From contig CAJYOI010000005.1 of assembly GCA_913776045.1 (NCBI GenBank), positions 1 through 64,000 of the forward strand: 64,000 nucleotides of DNA. Reading direction: 5' to 3'. Position numbers and translations under genes: made by a program. Each line of letters starts with the position of its first letter. The stretch's first letter is position 1. The stretch is from an uncultured Sphingomonas sp. Its GTDB lineage: Bacteria > Pseudomonadota > Alphaproteobacteria > Sphingomonadales > Sphingomonadaceae. This document shows, piece by piece, positions 7,365-16,655 of the stretch. Under the pieces are notes generated by a model. That model worked only from the letters and a program-made list of their open reading frames with translations. It was not told where the DNA came from and did no database searches.

Positions 7365-8813
7365 CTACCCCTCCGCCGACGCGGTGCTCCACCCGAGCCG
7401 GGGGATGGTGATCGAGCGCCGTCCGGACAGATCGGTTCGCGTCACGATGATGTCGCGGCTTTCCATGTAGCCGAGCATCCGCCGCGCGCGCCCCAGCGAG
7501 CTGGTGCCATAGGTCTGGGCGATCGCCGCGTCGTCGGGCGTCGGCAGCCCTTCGCGCGCCGACCGGGCGATCAACAGGAAGGCGCCGAGCATGTCGTCGG
7601 GCAGCCCCTGCGCGGCAGCCAACGCCTCGGCCCATTCGCCGTCCAAGGCCACGAAGATGCCCGCCCGCGCCGCCGACAGCCGCCGCGCGAAGCCGTTCAC
7701 GTCGAGCGGCGGCTTGCGCACGCCCATCATCCGGCAGCGCACGCCGAAATCCTGGTAGAGCACGGCGGCCGGTTTGGTCGCGGCCTCCGGATCGGCGACG
7801 ATCGCGCGGAGAGCATTCTCGACCACCACATCCGGGTCGGGCGCGTCGGGTTCGGGAAAGTCGAATCCGTTGGGGTTCGGCTGCGGTCCCAGGTCGCGTA
7901 GGACGTCGGTGACCGGCAGCGGCGGCGGGGGTGCTGGCGGGGGCGGCGGGGGCGGCAGGTCGAGATCGGCGAACAGCAGTTCGCGGGCGTCCTCGGCCGG
8001 TGCGGTCGGCAAGGGCGTCAGCTTGGGGCTCGACGAGCGCGCTGACGTCGCGACGCTGCCGATCTTCACCGTCACCGGCCGCCGCGCGATGGCGGGACCG
8101 AGGCCCAGGAACGTGCCGCGCTGCAGGTCGCGGATCGACTCCGCCTGGCGCCGCTCCATGCCCAGCAGGTCGGCCGCCCGCGCCATGTCGATGTCGAGGA
8201 AGGTGCGGCCCATCAGGAAGTTCGACGCCTCGGCCGCCACGTTCTTGCTGAGCTTTGCCAACCGCTGGGTGGCGATGACGCCGGCAAGGCCGCGCTTGCG
8301 CCCGCGCGACATCAGATTGGCCATCGCCCCCAGGCAGGTGCGGCGGACCTCTTCGCTGACTTCCACCCCGCCCGAGGGTGCGAAGATCTGCGCTTCGTCG
8401 ACGACGACCAGTGCGGGATACCAATGCTCGCGGGGCGCATCGAACAGGCCGTTCAGGAAGGCGGTGGCAGAGCGCATCTGCCCCTCCATCTCCAACCCTT
8501 CTAGGCTGAGTACGACCGACGTCCGATGCTCGCGCGCACGGCCGGCGAAGCGGATCAGTTCGGGGATGGCGTAATCGACCGCCTCGATCGCGACGTGTCC
8601 ATAGGCGTCGCCGAGCGTCACGAAGTCGCCCTCGGGATCGATGATGATTTGCTGGACCTGATTCGCGCTGCCCTCCAGCAGCCGGCGCAGCAGGTGCGAC
8701 TTGCCCGACCCCGAATTGCCCTGAACGAGCAGACGGGTGGCGAGCAGTTCCTCGAGATCGATGGCGATCGGGCGGCCGGCGGTGTCGGTGCCCATATCGA
8801 CGGCGAAGGTCAT
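7365..8813 (-). CDS. HerA-like (DUF87) ATPase
   Basis: A 482-residue P-loop ATPase. Walker A is GNSGSGKS (about residues 33-40); Walker B is ALVVVDEAQIFAP (about 134-146), with the downstream MSRGRKRGLAGVIATQRL segment typical of the HerA/FtsK-like family. After residue ~265 comes a proline-rich linker with runs of seven and four prolines, then a C-terminal region with PDDAAIAQTYGTSSLGRARR resembling a winged helix. HerA proteins work with the nuclease NurA in archaeal end resection; no nurA is next to it here, so the role (DNA translocation or an unrelated motor) is open. The start is ATG 8813. Confidence 0.82.
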   Translation of the reverse strand: MTFAVDMGTDTAGRPIAIDLEELLATRLLVQGNSGSGKSHLLRRLLEGSANQVQQIIIDPEGDFVTLGDAYGHVAIEAVDYAIPELIRFAGRAREHRTSVVLSLEGLEMEGQMRSATAFLNGLFDAPREHWYPALVVVDEAQIFAPSGGVEVSEEVRRTCLGAMANLMSRGRKRGLAGVIATQRLAKLSKNVAAEASNFLMGRTFLDIDMARAADLLGMERRQAESIRDLQRGTFLGLGPAIARRPVTVKIGSVATSARSSSPKLTPLPTAPAEDARELLFADLDLPPPPPPPAPPPPLPVTDVLRDLGPQPNPNGFDFPEPDAPDPDVVVENALRAIVADPEAATKPAAVLYQDFGVRCRMMGVRKPPLDVNGFARRLSAARAGIFVALDGEWAEALAAAQGLPDDMLGAFLLIARSAREGLPTPDDAAIAQTYGTSSLGRARRMLGYMESRDIIVTRTDLSGRRSITIPRLGWSTASAEG

Positions 8814-8850
8814 ACGCCGATCCTGACGGATGCGCAGGCCATGAGCAGGA

Positions 8851-9864
8851 TCAATATGCGCGGGCGACCGCGAACTCGACCGCCTCGATCATCGCATCCT
8901 TGGCCGCCCCGCCGTCGAACCGGCCGAGCGCATCGATCGCGCGTTGGCCATAGTGGCGCGCGCGGGCGAGCGTGTCGTCGACCGCGCGGGTCGCCTGGAC
9001 GCGGCTGATCGCCTCGGCGAAATCGGCGTCGGACGAGCGGCGACCGAGCACGGCATCCTGCCAGAAGCTCCGCCCCTCCGCGTCTGCCCGCGCATAGGCG
9101 AGAATGATCGGCAGCGTCATCTTGCCTTCGCGGAAGTCGTCGCCGGCATCCTTGCCCATCGTCCCCGCGTCCGAGGTGTAGTCGATCGCATCGTCGACCA
9201 GCTGGAAAGCGATGCCGAGGTTGCGGCCGTACGCATCGAGCGCGGCTTCGTCGCTTTCCGGCCGTTCGGCGACGACCGCGGCGATGCGGCAGGCGGCGGC
9301 GAACAACGCGGCGGTCTTCGCGCCGATAATGTCGAGATAGCGTTCTTCGGAGAGGTCGATCTTGCGCACCGCGGTCAGCTGATTGACCTCGCCTTCCGCG
9401 ATCACCGCGCTCGCGTTCGACAGGATCTTCAGGACCTTGAGGCTGCCGTCCTCGACCATCAGCTCGAAGGAGCGCGAGAAGAGGAAGTCGCCGACCAGCA
9501 CGCTCGCCGGGTTGCCCCAGATGATGTTGGCGGTGCGGCGACCACGGCGCAGGTCGGACGAATCGACAACATCGTCGTGCAGCAGCGTCGCGGTGTGGAT
9601 GAATTCCACGGCAGCGGCCAGGCGGTAGTGCCTGGTGCCTGGATAACCGAGCAGCTTGGCGCTCGCGAGCGTCAGCATCGGCCGCATCCGCTTGCCGCCG
9701 CCCGCGATCAGGTGACCGGCAAGTTCGGGGATCAGCGGAATGTCCGACTGCATCCGGTCGAGGATTTCCTTGTTGACCAGATTCATGTCGTGCGCAACCA
9801 GCGCCAGCATCGGGTCGAGCGAGGGCGGACGCTTATCGCCCAGGCGGTGGATGGTGGCGCTCAT
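8851..9864 (-). CDS. ispB: Polyprenyl (octa/decaprenyl) diphosphate synthase
   Basis: A 337-residue trans-prenyltransferase making the side chain of ubiquinone. Both aspartate-rich motifs are present: LLHDDVVDSSDLRRG (first DDxxD) and FQLVDDAIDY (second). GGGKRMRP near the N-terminus and the KTAALFAAACRI segment fit long-chain synthases. Sphingomonads make ubiquinone-10, so the product is probably decaprenyl diphosphate; chain length cannot be proved from the sequence. The start MSATIHRL at 9864 is preferred to an upstream in-frame ATG at 9945, which would overlap the divergent chorismate mutase start. Confidence 0.93.
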   Translation of the reverse strand: MSATIHRLGDKRPPSLDPMLALVAHDMNLVNKEILDRMQSDIPLIPELAGHLIAGGGKRMRPMLTLASAKLLGYPGTRHYRLAAAVEFIHTATLLHDDVVDSSDLRRGRRTANIIWGNPASVLVGDFLFSRSFELMVEDGSLKVLKILSNASAVIAEGEVNQLTAVRKIDLSEERYLDIIGAKTAALFAAACRIAAVVAERPESDEAALDAYGRNLGIAFQLVDDAIDYTSDAGTMGKDAGDDFREGKMTLPIILAYARADAEGRSFWQDAVLGRRSSDADFAEAISRVQATRAVDDTLARARHYGQRAIDALGRFDGGAAKDAMIEAVEFAVARAY

Positions 9865-9943
9865 TCTGCAAAGGCAAATGGCGGGCGGGGGCAAGAAACG
9901 CAAGCCTTGCGAGGCGCGCGCGACCGCTCCAAAGACGCTATCC

Positions 9944-10225
9944 ATGACCGACCCGACGCTGGAGCGCTATCGCCAGAGCATCGACAACATCGATGCCGCC
10001 CTCGTCTTCATGCTGGCCGAGCGGTTCAAGGTGACCCAGGCGGTCGGCCGCTACAAGGCGGAGAGCCAGCTGCCCCCGGCCGATCCCGGCCGCGAGGAGG
10101 CGCAGATCGCGCGGCTGCGCGGGCTGGCGGAACAGGCGCAGCTCGACCCGGAGTTTTCCGAGAAATTCCTGCGCTTCATCATCGATGAAGTGATCCGGCA
10201 CCACGAAAAGGCGCAGCGGGGCTGA
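9944..10225 (+). CDS. Chorismate mutase, AroQ class
   Basis: A 93-residue monofunctional chorismate mutase converting chorismate to prephenate for phenylalanine and tyrosine synthesis. The fold-specific pattern is clear: YRQSIDNIDAALVFMLAERF, VGRYKAES and a C-terminal helix FIIDEVIRHHEKAQ, with active-site Arg11-equivalent (ERYRQS) and Lys (YKAES). The start is ATG 9944; a longer reading from 9740 would overlap the polyprenyl synthase gene and is not conserved. It is divergent from ispB with 79 bases between starts. Confidence 0.9.
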   Translation: MTDPTLERYRQSIDNIDAALVFMLAERFKVTQAVGRYKAESQLPPADPGREEAQIARLRGLAEQAQLDPEFSEKFLRFIIDEVIRHHEKAQRG

Positions 10226-10240
10226 AGTAGAGCCCCCCGT

Positions 10241-11485
10241 TTAATCGAACGCCTCCGGCCCCATCCGCCCGGTCGCGCGCAACAGCGCGGCTTGCGCGGT
10301 CAGCACGTCGGCCCTCGCGCGGGCGACATCGAGCTGCGCCGAGCGATAGCTCTGGTCGGCAACGAGAATGTCGATCGTCGATCGCAGACCGAAGCCATAT
10401 TCGGCCCGTACGCCTTTCAGCGCCAGGTCGGCCGCGGCGAGACCCGCGGTACTTGCCTGCAATCGCCCCTGCGCAGCGGTAAGCGACGCCCAGGCGGTGT
10501 CGGCGCCGCGGATCGCCTGGCGGGCGGCGGCATCGGCGGTCGCCTGTTCGGCGCGATAGGCACTCGCCGCCTGCCGGACGCGTGACGCGACGAGCCCGCC
10601 GGTCAGCAGGGGCACACGGAACGCAAGGCCCGCCCGCGCCGCACCGTCGAACCCGCGCAGGTCGCCGCTGGCGAGTTGCACCCCACGGCCGTGGCCCCCC
10701 GCCAGATCGAGCGACGGCGCGCGTTCGGCCCGCGCCTGATCGATCCGCGCGCCGGCCGCCTCGGCCGCGCGACGGCGGGCGATGAGCAGCGGATTGGCGT
10801 CGGCGGCCGTCCGCGCATCGGCGAGCGACGTGGGCAGCATGGCCGGCGCGGCAGCTGGCGCAGTCAACCTGCCTGCTTCCTGCCCGACGAGCGCGCGGTA
10901 CGTGGCCGCCGCCGATGCCAGCGCGCCCTCCGCATCGGCCAGATTGGCGACGACGCTCGCGCGCTGCGCCTCCAGTTGCGCGACGTCGGTGCGGGTCCCC
11001 TGTCCCAGCCGGAACCGCGCCTGTGCCTCGGCCACCTGCGCGTCGAGCCGTTCGATCCCGACCCGCGCGACCTCGACCACCTGCTGGGTGAAGAGCAGGT
11101 CGGCATAGGCGCCGACGACACGTTCCAGGATCGCCGCTTCGGCATCGCGCAACGTTTCCGCGCCTGCGGCGACGTCCCCCTTGGCGGCACGCACTGCCGA
11201 CGCCACGCGCCCGCCGGTCCAGATCGGCAGCGTCGCGGTGATGGTCCCGCTCGCCGATCGCCCGACGCCCGATCGATCGTAGCCGCCGTCGACAGCGACC
11301 CCGGCGGTCGCCCGCGCCGCGGCACGGGCCTGTTCCGGGGTTTCGGCCAGCGCCTCCTGCCGCGCGCGGGCGGCGGCGAAGTCGGGGTTCGTCGCCCAGG
11401 CCGCCGCCAAGGCCTCGCGCAAGCTCTGCCCGTGCGCCGGGGTCGCGGCCAGCAGCGCCGCGGCGATCAGTCCGCGCCTAATCAT
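10241..11485 (-). CDS. TolC family outer-membrane efflux protein
   Basis: A 414-residue outer-membrane channel with a signal peptide (cleavage near ATPAHGQ, residue 20). The two repeated OEP halves are visible: long Ala/Gln/Arg-rich helices around residues 25-210 and 215-410, each with a central strand region; LGQGTRTDVAQLEAQRASV and the matching YGFGLRSTIDILVADQSYR are the paired signature motifs. It forms the outer exit of the adjacent ABC efflux pump. Its start overlaps the permease stop by 8 bases, so it is the last gene of the minus-strand efflux operon. Confidence 0.92.
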   Translation of the reverse strand: MIRRGLIAAALLAATPAHGQSLREALAAAWATNPDFAAARARQEALAETPEQARAAARATAGVAVDGGYDRSGVGRSASGTITATLPIWTGGRVASAVRAAKGDVAAGAETLRDAEAAILERVVGAYADLLFTQQVVEVARVGIERLDAQVAEAQARFRLGQGTRTDVAQLEAQRASVVANLADAEGALASAAATYRALVGQEAGRLTAPAAAPAMLPTSLADARTAADANPLLIARRRAAEAAGARIDQARAERAPSLDLAGGHGRGVQLASGDLRGFDGAARAGLAFRVPLLTGGLVASRVRQAASAYRAEQATADAAARQAIRGADTAWASLTAAQGRLQASTAGLAAADLALKGVRAEYGFGLRSTIDILVADQSYRSAQLDVARARADVLTAQAALLRATGRMGPEAFD

Positions 11486-13907
11486 GCCGCAATGCCCAAG
11501 CCGGCGCGGCGCGGCTGGCCTTAAGCGACTGGCCGAGCACGGTCAGCACCGCGACCACTGTCGCCGCCGCAGTCGCACCGAGAAAATAGAGCGGCGACAG
11601 CGTGATCCGATCCTCGAACCCGGCAAGCCAAGTGCGCATCGCGACGAACGCCAGCGGCCAGGCGACGATGTTGGCGATCAGCACCGGCCGCAGGAACTGC
11701 CCGACCAACAGCTTGACGATATCGGTGGCCGAGGCGCCCAGCGTCTTGCGGATGCCGATCTCCTTCGTCCGCCGAGCGGTGTTAAAGGACGCTAGGCCCC
11801 AGAGGCCGACGCAGCCGATAAGGACGGCCAAGCCAGCGCCGATGCCGAACAGGCGGGTCGCACGATCGTCGGCTTCGTAGAATTGCGTCAGGCGCGTGTC
11901 GGCGGTTTCACCGTTGAAAGGCACGTCTGGAACCAGGCGCTGCCACAGCGCACGCACCGTCGGCAGCGCAGTGCGCGGATCACCGGAGAAGCGAATCGTC
12001 GCGATCGTCGTTCCGATGTCCTCGACCTTCGGATAATAGACGTAATAGGCGGGTGCGTTCGGGCTGCGCGGCGAATCGAAACGCAGGTCGTCGATGACGC
12101 CGACGATGGTCCGGGGGCGATTGCCGCCAACGGTCTTGCCGATCGCGTCTTGCGCCGATCGGATGCGCAGGCTGGCCAGGGCACGTCGGTTGACGACGAC
12201 GTTCCGCCCCTTGGCCTGATCCTGATTCGATGCGTTGTCCTTGCCGTAAGCATCGTCGAACAGACGGCCGGCGATCAGACGCGCGCCGTGCGTTTCGAAG
12301 AAGCGCGGCCCCACCGCGACGACGTTCAGTGAGGGGCCGGCTCCGGCGACGCCGGGCAAGGGCACGTTGTCGCTGTTGCTTTCGCCGCTGCCACCGACCG
12401 AGGCATTGGCGAAGGTGACGTCGCGGACCTGCGGCAAGCTGCGTAAGGCGCTGAGCAGCGCAGGCTTGTTCGCCGGCTTGACCAGCGAGTCCGCCATCGA
12501 CGTGACGACCAGCAATCCCTCGCGCTTGAAGCCGAGGTCGGTCTGCCGGACATAGCGGGTCTGCGCGATCAGGACGGCCGTGCCGATCATGAATGCGATA
12601 GCCAGACCGAACTGCGCCACCACCAGCGTTTCACGAACACGGGTCCCGGTACGACCGCCGCCGGGCGAGCGCGCCGAAGCCAGCACCGCGGCCGCGGGAA
12701 AGCGTGACAGCAGCAGGGCCGGATACAGGCCGGCCACGACGCCGACGACGATCGTCAGCCCGATGAGCGCAGGCACGACGACGCCATAGGGAATCGTCAG
12801 CGTCAGCCCGCCTGCCGCATTGACCAACGGCAGGCCCAGTTCGGCGATGATGAGGCCGCCCAAGGCGGCGATCGCGACCGTCAGAATGGCCTCGCCCAGA
12901 AACTGGCGGATCAGCGCCTGTCGGCTGGCGCCCAACACCTTGCGCATGGCAACTTCGCGCGCGCGCAATCCGGCGCGTGCTGTTGCCAAGTTCACATAAT
13001 TGACGATCGCGATCAGCAACGTCAGCAGCCCCACCAGGCCCAGCGTGGTGACGGTCGTCGTCTTGCTGTTGCTTTCCTGCCCCTGCGGTTCGAGGTGCAG
13101 GCGCGTCAGCGGCAACAACCGCAACTGCTGGAAGGCGGACGGCTTCTCGCCGGGGGACGCCAGTGCCGTCCCGCGACGGTCGACGAAGGCGGTCAGCTTG
13201 CCTTCAAACGCGCGCGCCGCGGCGGGATCGTCGAAGCGCAGATAGGTCTGCAATGTCGTGCTGCCCCAGCGATACCAGTTCTTTGACGGCGGCGTCCGCG
13301 GCATCGGGACCAGGATCGACAGTTTCAGGTCGCTGTTCGCGGGCAGGGTACGGAAGACGCCCGTCACCCGGTAGGCCTGCGCGCTGTCCACCGCCACGGT
13401 CAGCGGCTGGCCGACCGGATCGCGATCACCGAAATATTTGCGTGCGATGACCTCGTCGATCACGACATCGCCAGGCTGTGCAAGCGCGGTCGCCGCCGAA
13501 CCCCGCACAAGGGGTATCGGCAATACACTGAAAAAGCTCGGATCGACCTGCGCGATATTTTCGCTCGTCGCACGCCCGTCACGCAGCACCGTGCCGCCGC
13601 CCTGCCCGCCCCGGATGCGCGTGCCGATCGTGCCCGGAAAATCCTCGCGCAACTGATCGAGCAGGCCGCCCATCGTATGGGGATAGGCCCCGTTTGCCGG
13701 GCTTTCCGGCAACGTCCAGTTGGTCTGGACGATGTAGACCTTCTGATAGTCCGGCAGCCATTTCTCGAAGCTCGTCTCGAACCGAACGTACAGGCCCAGC
13801 ACGAGGAACACCGCGATCCCCACCGCCAGCCCGCCGATGTTGAGCGCGGCGTAGAGCTTGTGGCGGACGAGCGAGCGGTAGAGCGACAGGAGCGCGAAGC
13901 GATTCAT
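11478..13907 (-). CDS. MacB/FtsX-type ABC transporter permease
   Basis: An 809-residue membrane protein with two MacB-periplasmic-core plus FtsX units. The N-terminal helix (residues ~19-40, ALNIGGLAVGIAVFLVLGLYV) starts unit one; a FtsX domain with ARAGLRAREVAMRKVLGASR lies near residues 300-420; unit two repeats this, ending with TRRTKEIGIRKTLGAS and three further helices. The EVAMRKVLGA/EIGIRKTLGA pair is the loop that contacts the ATPase. The ATPase is encoded separately at 14640. The ATG at 13907 is chosen because the first helix begins soon after; an upstream start at 13997 adds a Pro/Ala-rich stretch of no known match. Likely substrates are peptides, lipids or drugs, not identifiable here. 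Confidence 0.9.
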   Translation of the reverse strand: MNRFALLSLYRSLVRHKLYAALNIGGLAVGIAVFLVLGLYVRFETSFEKWLPDYQKVYIVQTNWTLPESPANGAYPHTMGGLLDQLREDFPGTIGTRIRGGQGGGTVLRDGRATSENIAQVDPSFFSVLPIPLVRGSAATALAQPGDVVIDEVIARKYFGDRDPVGQPLTVAVDSAQAYRVTGVFRTLPANSDLKLSILVPMPRTPPSKNWYRWGSTTLQTYLRFDDPAAARAFEGKLTAFVDRRGTALASPGEKPSAFQQLRLLPLTRLHLEPQGQESNSKTTTVTTLGLVGLLTLLIAIVNYVNLATARAGLRAREVAMRKVLGASRQALIRQFLGEAILTVAIAALGGLIIAELGLPLVNAAGGLTLTIPYGVVVPALIGLTIVVGVVAGLYPALLLSRFPAAAVLASARSPGGGRTGTRVRETLVVAQFGLAIAFMIGTAVLIAQTRYVRQTDLGFKREGLLVVTSMADSLVKPANKPALLSALRSLPQVRDVTFANASVGGSGESNSDNVPLPGVAGAGPSLNVVAVGPRFFETHGARLIAGRLFDDAYGKDNASNQDQAKGRNVVVNRRALASLRIRSAQDAIGKTVGGNRPRTIVGVIDDLRFDSPRSPNAPAYYVYYPKVEDIGTTIATIRFSGDPRTALPTVRALWQRLVPDVPFNGETADTRLTQFYEADDRATRLFGIGAGLAVLIGCVGLWGLASFNTARRTKEIGIRKTLGASATDIVKLLVGQFLRPVLIANIVAWPLAFVAMRTWLAGFEDRITLSPLYFLGATAAATVVAVLTVLGQSLKASRAAPAWALRHD

Positions 13908-13938
13908 GGGCGCGGGGCCTTTGGCAAAAGGAAGAGGA

Positions 13939-14616
13939 TCAGCCGCAGTGGACGGTCGCGGTGCCGCCCTTGCGGATGGTGCAGGTGGCAGACCCATCGA
14001 TGCGGACGCTGCCCGATCCGCCGGCGCGGACGTACGCCGTGGTGGTGGCCGCCGCCGTGACCGCGCCCGACCCGCCGAGATCGACCGTAATGTCGCGAGT
14101 CGCGAGGCGCCGGGTATCGATCCGGCCCGATCCGCCGAGCGCCAGCTTGACCGTATCGGCGCGGCCGGTAGCAGAGATCGTGCCCGATCCCGACAGGTCG
14201 AAGGTCGCGGTGCGCGCGGCCAGCGTATCGAGGATCAGGCTGCCCGATCCGCCCAGCCGGCCGGTGAAACCGTCGCTCGCGACGCCGTCGACGCGAATGC
14301 TGCCCGACCCGGACAGGTTCGCCGCGCGCAGGGCCGGCATGACGACGGTCACGGTCGCGCCGCGATCATTGTAGCGGCCCGGGCGGCGATCGACGCGCAG
14401 CGTACCGCCGCGGACGGAGACGTCGAGCGCGGCGACCGCACGCGGATCGCCAGCGGCGGTGATTGAGAAGCGGGCTCCCCGCATCACGCGGATCGCGTCG
14501 GACGAGTCGAGCTCGACTGCGTCGAAGCCCTTCACGTCGAAGCGGCGTTCGGGCCCCTGAGCGATCGCGGCGGTGGCGGCGAGCAGCAGGGCGGCGGTGG
14601 TGGCGGTACGGATCAT
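13939..14616 (-). CDS. GIN domain (DUF2807) secreted protein
   Basis: A 225-residue protein with a signal peptide (LLLAATAAIAQ, cleavage near residue 20) and a right-handed beta-helix type GIN domain: it repeats LSGSGSIRVDG, LGGSGSLIL, LSGSGTISATG, LGGSGRIDT, LGGSGAVTA and AGGSGSVRIDG at intervals of about 18-22 residues. Such proteins are predicted to be periplasmic or adhesin-like, of unknown function. It sits between the permease and ATPase genes of the efflux operon. ATG 14616 with GGGAG upstream is preferred to a TTG two codons earlier. Confidence 0.85.
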   Translation of the reverse strand: MIRTATTAALLLAATAAIAQGPERRFDVKGFDAVELDSSDAIRVMRGARFSITAAGDPRAVAALDVSVRGGTLRVDRRPGRYNDRGATVTVVMPALRAANLSGSGSIRVDGVASDGFTGRLGGSGSLILDTLAARTATFDLSGSGTISATGRADTVKLALGGSGRIDTRRLATRDITVDLGGSGAVTAAATTTAYVRAGGSGSVRIDGSATCTIRKGGTATVHCG

Positions 14617-14639
14617 GGTCAAGTCTCCCTCAGGTCAGG

Positions 14640-15317
<678 letters not shown>

Positions 15318-15329
15318 CTGTCTGTTCCC

Positions 15330-16613
15330 CTATCGGATGTTCAGGATGTCGCCCTTCACGGACGATGTGTTGGTGGTGATGATGCGGTCGCCGGCGGTCA
15401 GGCCGGAGAGGATCTCGACCTGTTCGGGATTGCGCCGGCCAGTCTTGATGCTGCGGCGGCGGGCATGTGCGCCATCGGCGTCGAGCACGAAGGCCGACGT
15501 GCCGCCGCCCGCTTCCAGCCAGCCGCCGATTGGGGCGATCAGCGCGCGGCTCGCGGCGCCCAGGGTGATTCGGATATCGATCGTCTGGCCGCGATTGAGG
15601 CCCTTTGGCGCGCCATCGAAGGTCAGCTCGACACGGAAGCGGCCGTCCTTCACAGCCGGCAGCACCTTCGACACGGCCAGCGCAAGCCCGTCCGCCGTCC
15701 TTGCGCGCTGGCCGACTGCAACCCGACCAAGGTAGAATTCATCGACGTCGGCCTCCAGCTTCCACGATCCTTCGCTGTCGACCTGCCCTGCGGGGTCCCC
15801 GGCTTTCAGCGTCTGGCCGGGCTGCAGCGTGAAGTTGGTCAGGCGACCGCCGGCCGGCGCGCGGATCGTCAGCGCCTCCAGCCCGGCGCGGACGGCCGAT
15901 AGATTGCCGGCCAGGCGCCCCTGCGTTTCATTGAGGCGTGCCGACTGGGTCGCGGTGATCCGCGCCTCGGTCGCGCGGCCGGTGCGCAGCTGAGCGAGGC
16001 GGCGCTCCTGATATCTGGCCTCCTCCTCGAAGCTCTTCACGCCCGCATCCGAGAGGAAGCCCTTGTCGTGGAGCTGCTGGCGGATCGACAGGTCGCGGCG
16101 CGCCTTGATCAGGTCGTATTCGGCCTGCGCGACCTGCGCGGCGCGATCGAGCCGATTGCGCTCAATCCCCAGCCCTTCGCTCGCGACGCCGCCCAGCTGG
16201 CTGGCGATCTGTGCCTCCCGCGTCAGCACGTCCAACCGGAGTTCGGGATTGGCCAGCGTCGCGATCGGCTGGCCAGCGGTGACCATCGTGCCGTCCTGCA
16301 CCAGCAACCGCTCGACCTGTCCGCCCGCAAGCACGCCGACCAAGGTCGTCACCCGCGGCGCGACGGTCGCGCGGACGGGCAAATAGTCGTCGAATGCGGC
16401 GCGGGTCACCTCGCCGGTTTCGAGCGCGTCGGCGGCGATGTCGGTCGATCCGGCGGCGGGCAGGAAGCGCCACAGGGCGATTGCCGCGACGACGGCCATC
16501 GCGGCGATCCACGTCACGGGGCGCCGCCACCACGGTCGCGGCGGGCGCTGAACCTTGCGGTCCATCGCAGCGCCCGGGGATGGGATTGCACCTTGGCTGG
16601 CTTCGGTCATCAT
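15330..16613 (-). CDS. Efflux periplasmic adaptor (HlyD/MacA family)
   Basis: A 427-residue membrane-fusion protein bridging the permease and TolC. One transmembrane helix lies near residues 37-55 (TWIAAMAVVAAIALW). A lipoyl half-motif with MVTAGQPIATLANPEL, a long coiled-coil hairpin (about residues 130-245), the second lipoyl half (LTIRAPAGGRLTNFTLQPGQTL) and a beta-barrel domain follow; the C-terminus has EILSGLTAGDRIITT. The start ATG 16613 (with a second ATG at 16610) is preferred over a TTG at 16631. This is the first gene of the minus-strand efflux operon, divergent from the response regulator gene with 42 bases between. Confidence 0.88.
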   Translation of the reverse strand: MMTEASQGAIPSPGAAMDRKVQRPPRPWWRRPVTWIAAMAVVAAIALWRFLPAAGSTDIAADALETGEVTRAAFDDYLPVRATVAPRVTTLVGVLAGGQVERLLVQDGTMVTAGQPIATLANPELRLDVLTREAQIASQLGGVASEGLGIERNRLDRAAQVAQAEYDLIKARRDLSIRQQLHDKGFLSDAGVKSFEEEARYQERRLAQLRTGRATEARITATQSARLNETQGRLAGNLSAVRAGLEALTIRAPAGGRLTNFTLQPGQTLKAGDPAGQVDSEGSWKLEADVDEFYLGRVAVGQRARTADGLALAVSKVLPAVKDGRFRVELTFDGAPKGLNRGQTIDIRITLGAASRALIAPIGGWLEAGGGTSAFVLDADGAHARRRSIKTGRRNPEQVEILSGLTAGDRIITTNTSSVKGDILNIR

Positions 16614-16655
16614 GGGGCGAGTGTCACCCAACAGGGCCGAAACACCTAAAGCGTT

